A stretch of 64,000 bases of DNA from Pseudalkalibacillus hwajinpoensis (GTDB lineage: Bacteria; Bacillota; Bacilli; Bacillales; Guptibacillaceae). Under the pieces are notes generated by a model. The model did not search any database, was not told the DNA's origin, and worked only from the letters and a program-made list of their open reading frames with translations. Below are positions 61,677 to 64,000 of the stretch, piece by piece. The translations under genes and the position numbers were made by a program. Numbering within the stretch: position 1 is the first letter of the stretch; each line of letters opens with the position of its first letter. Location: NCBI RefSeq assembly GCF_015234585.1, contig NZ_JADFCM010000006.1, positions 27,566 to 91,565 on the forward strand, given 5' to 3'.

Positions 61677-62885
61677 ATGGAAAAAGCCAAAATTACTGTA
61701 AAAGACGTAACAAAAGTATTTGGCAAATCGCCCAAACAAGCTATAAAGCTATTAGATCAGGGCAAATCAAAAAGTGAAATACTTAAAGAAACTGGAAATA
61801 CTGTGGGTGTAAATCGAGCAAGCTTCGATGTATATCCCGGTGAAATCTTTGTCATCATGGGACTATCAGGTAGTGGTAAATCTACGCTTGTTCGTCTACT
61901 CAATCGATTAATTGAACCAACTTCAGGTCAGGTTCTCATTGATGATGAAGATATCGTCAGGATGAAACCTGAACAGCTTCGTGAAGTGAGAAGAAAGAAG
62001 CTTAGTATGGTATTCCAACGCTTTGCTCTTTTCCCACATCGTACTGTTCTTGAAAACACGGAATATGGACTAGAGGTACAAAGTATTGGCAAAGAAAGCC
62101 GAGCAAAAAAAGCCCAAGAATCACTTGAACTTGTTGGTTTGAAAGGATATGAAAATAGTTTTCCTTCTGAATTAAGTGGCGGTATGCAGCAGCGTGTTGG
62201 TCTTGCTCGTGCTCTTGCGAACGATCCAGATGTACTATTAATGGATGAAGCATTTAGTGCACTAGATCCACTTATTCGTAAAGACATGCAAGATGAGCTC
62301 CTTGAACTTCAAGAATCAATGGAAAAAACGATCGTCTTTATCACACATGACCTCGATGAAGCACTTCGCATTGGAGATCGCATTGCATTAATGAAAGATG
62401 GTTCTATCGTTCAAATTGGTTCTCCAGAAGAAATCATGACAAATCCTGCAAATGACTACGTTGAACGCTTCGTTGAAGATGTGGATCTTTCAAAAGTGTT
62501 AACAGCTTCACACGTAATGAAACGTGCTGAAACGCTACGAGCTGATCGTGGGCCACGTGTTGCGCTGGAGCTTATGAGAGAACAAAAATTATCCAGTCTT
62601 TATATTGTTGATAAAAAGAAAAAGCTGTTAGGCGCTATCACAGCAGATGCTACGGCAAAAGCTATTGAGGAAAAGAAAGATATCAATGACATTTTGATCA
62701 CAGACCTTCCTACTGTATCACCAGAGACTTTACTCACGGATATGTTTGTGAAAATGGCAGACTCATCCCTTCCTCTCCCCGTTGTCGATGAAGCCGATAA
62801 ATTTCAAGGCATCATTGTAAGAGGAGCAGTTATCGGGGCACTCGCAGGCCACGAAACTGAATCCACGAAAGGCGAGGTGAATTAA
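61677..62885 (+). CDS. opuAA: Glycine betaine ABC transporter ATP-binding protein OpuAA
   Basis: A 402-residue ATPase. Walker A LSGSGKST near residue 65, signature LSGGMQQRVGLARALA, Walker B VLLMDEAFSALDP, and two C-terminal CBS domains (about 265-390) as in OpuA, which sense ionic strength. The EILKETGNTVGVNRASFDV lead-in matches OpuAA. ATG 61677 follows AGAGGTGA; 11 upstream codons are disregarded. Confidence 0.95.
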   Translation: MEKAKITVKDVTKVFGKSPKQAIKLLDQGKSKSEILKETGNTVGVNRASFDVYPGEIFVIMGLSGSGKSTLVRLLNRLIEPTSGQVLIDDEDIVRMKPEQLREVRRKKLSMVFQRFALFPHRTVLENTEYGLEVQSIGKESRAKKAQESLELVGLKGYENSFPSELSGGMQQRVGLARALANDPDVLLMDEAFSALDPLIRKDMQDELLELQESMEKTIVFITHDLDEALRIGDRIALMKDGSIVQIGSPEEIMTNPANDYVERFVEDVDLSKVLTASHVMKRAETLRADRGPRVALELMREQKLSSLYIVDKKKKLLGAITADATAKAIEEKKDINDILITDLPTVSPETLLTDMFVKMADSSLPLPVVDEADKFQGIIVRGAVIGALAGHETESTKGEVN

Positions 62886-63719
62886 ATGCAACTTTTTCCT
62901 AAAATACCACTAGCTGACTGGGTTGATAGTATTGTTGATACGTTAACCGATAACCTTGAACCAGTTTTCGATAGTATTACATCTGGGATTGATTGGTTCG
63001 TAGAAGGGATCGTTTCCATACTAGGTTTCCCGCCAGCTCTTGTTCTCATTGCAATCTTTACGATCCTGGCATGGTGGTCAAGTCGCTGGCCAATAGCTGT
63101 ATTCACGTTACTTGGACTTCTCTTAATCGATAATCTCGGTTATTGGGATCCAACAATTCAAACGCTAGCACTTGTTTTAACTTCGGTCATTATATCGATT
63201 ATTCTCGGTGTACCACTTGGGATCTGGGCATCACAAAGTGACCGTGTAAGAGGAATTATCACACCGATATTGGATTTCATGCAGACAATGCCTGCATTCG
63301 TATATCTCATCCCAGCTATTCTATTCTTTGGGATTGGTATGGTACCCGGAATCATAGCTTCTGTCATCTTTGCAATGCCTCCTACGATTCGTCTTACGAA
63401 TCTTGGCATTCGTCAGGTGCCTGAAGATTTAATCGAAGCATCTAATGCATTTGGATCTACAACAAAACAAAAGTTGTTTAAAATACAACTTCCACTTGCT
63501 ACTCCAACGATCATGGCAGGAATTAACCAAAGCATCATGCTTTCACTTTCAATGGTCGTTATTGCATCTCTAGTAGGTGCACCTGGTCTCGGAGCAGACG
63601 TATATCGTGCTGTAACGCAGATCAAAGTTGGTATTGGTTTTGAAGCTGGTCTTGCCATTGTTATTCTAGCGATTATGCTTGACCGGATTTCTCAAAATAT
63701 AGGTAAAACAAAAAATTAA
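62886..63719 (+). CDS. opuAB: Glycine betaine ABC transporter permease OpuAB
   Basis: A 277-residue permease with about six hydrophobic segments and the EAA-type loop IEASNAFGSTTKQKLFKIQLPLATPTIMAG. It starts one base after the opuAA stop. It works with OpuAA and OpuAC to import glycine betaine under osmotic stress. Confidence 0.94.
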   Translation: MQLFPKIPLADWVDSIVDTLTDNLEPVFDSITSGIDWFVEGIVSILGFPPALVLIAIFTILAWWSSRWPIAVFTLLGLLLIDNLGYWDPTIQTLALVLTSVIISIILGVPLGIWASQSDRVRGIITPILDFMQTMPAFVYLIPAILFFGIGMVPGIIASVIFAMPPTIRLTNLGIRQVPEDLIEASNAFGSTTKQKLFKIQLPLATPTIMAGINQSIMLSLSMVVIASLVGAPGLGADVYRAVTQIKVGIGFEAGLAIVILAIMLDRISQNIGKTKN

Positions 63720-63730
63720 GGGGGAATTAC

Positions 63731-64000
63731 ATGTTTAACTTTAAAAAAGGGTTAACAGGACTTGCACTATTTTTGTCACTCACATTGATTCTTGCTGCTT
63801 GTGGCGGTAACAATGGCGGAGATAGCAGTGAAGGTTCCAGCGAAGGCGGTACTAACGTTGGAGAAGCAGTAGATTACGAAATCGTAGGAATTGAACCAGG
63901 CGCTGGTATTATGAAAGCTACGACATCTGCACTTGAAGAGTACGATAGCCTTAAGGGTTGGGAATTAATCGAGTCCTCTTCAGCTGCTATGGCTGCAGAA
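63731..64000 (+). CDS. opuAC: Glycine betaine-binding lipoprotein OpuAC, N-terminal part
   Basis: ATG 63731 follows AAGGGGGAA. The first 90 residues are visible: a signal peptide with lipobox LAAC (acylated Cys near residue 24), a Gly/Ser/Asn-rich linker, and the start of the binding fold (IVGIEPGAGIMKATTSAL). The window end cuts the gene. Order opuAA-AB-AC and spacing give the name. Confidence 0.9.
   Translation, partial: MFNFKKGLTGLALFLSLTLILAACGGNNGGDSSEGSSEGGTNVGEAVDYEIVGIEPGAGIMKATTSALEEYDSLKGWELIESSSAAMAAE

Overview
This window is chromosomal DNA of a low-GC, spore-former-type Firmicute of the family Bacillaceae. The evidence is the gene content and signals: sigX/rsiX with an ECF-type promoter, gsiB and a ytxG-like gene behind sigma-B-like promoters, clpE behind CtsR boxes, an exact FadR operator before an lcfB-type acyl-CoA ligase, a cre-like site before a GH13 glucosidase, opuA with a GbsR-type regulator, and the yhfI/lplJ/lcfB gene neighbourhood known from Bacillus subtilis. 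No rRNA, tRNA, prophage, insertion sequence or CRISPR array was recognised. The genus cannot be fixed from the sequence alone.

Layout. 0-9.5 kb: 3' end of a transglutaminase gene (tgl, cut by the window edge), GNAT and MFS genes, sigX-rsiX, small membrane and lipoprotein genes, a Nudix hydrolase, a tandem-repeat protein, and a quinone-oxidoreductase/Dabb pair. 9.6-13 kb: a two-gene operon of an ATP-grasp ligase and an unrecognised 656-residue protein with a possible papain-like Cys/His/Asn set. 13-33 kb: clpE, mnmH, stress genes (gsiB, DUF948, KGG repeats), a macro-domain protein, cardiolipin synthase, a DUF2254 membrane protein, a TlpA/ResA-like thioredoxin, an M48 protease, a HAD phosphatase, azlCD with a divergent XRE-cupin regulator, and several very small membrane-protein genes. 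33-50 kb: a catabolic island read on the minus strand. 50-64 kb: lcfB, lplJ, a tandem array of structured repeats, yhfI, a DeoR-type regulator, tkt, alpha-glucosidase, an orphan GlnQ-type ATPase, and gbsR/opuA (opuAC cut by the window end).

The most interesting reading is the 33-50 kb island. One operon carries a FlK-like thioesterase, an amino-acid dehydrogenase whose remembered motifs fit phenylalanine dehydrogenase better than leucine dehydrogenase, and a complete E1alpha/E1beta/E2/E3 2-oxoacid dehydrogenase. A second operon carries paaA-B-C-D (phenylacetyl-CoA epoxidase), an EthD-like protein, two crotonases and the PaaX repressor. Between them sits an ABC importer of a family with a known aromatic-amino-acid-binding member. 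No phenylacetate-CoA ligase (PaaK) is present. Together this suggests phenylalanine import, deamination to phenylpyruvate, oxidative decarboxylation directly to phenylacetyl-CoA, then ring epoxidation. Both operon promoters carry the same 14-bp core (ACGTTTATTTAACG on the plus strand), placed exactly 2 bp from the -10 element, which is direct sequence evidence for co-regulation.

Two other items deserve attention: the ATP-grasp/putative cysteine-protease operon, and six tandem ~118-bp units at 53.3-54.0 kb whose central and outer stems differ in sequence between units yet remain base-paired, i.e. covarying structure.
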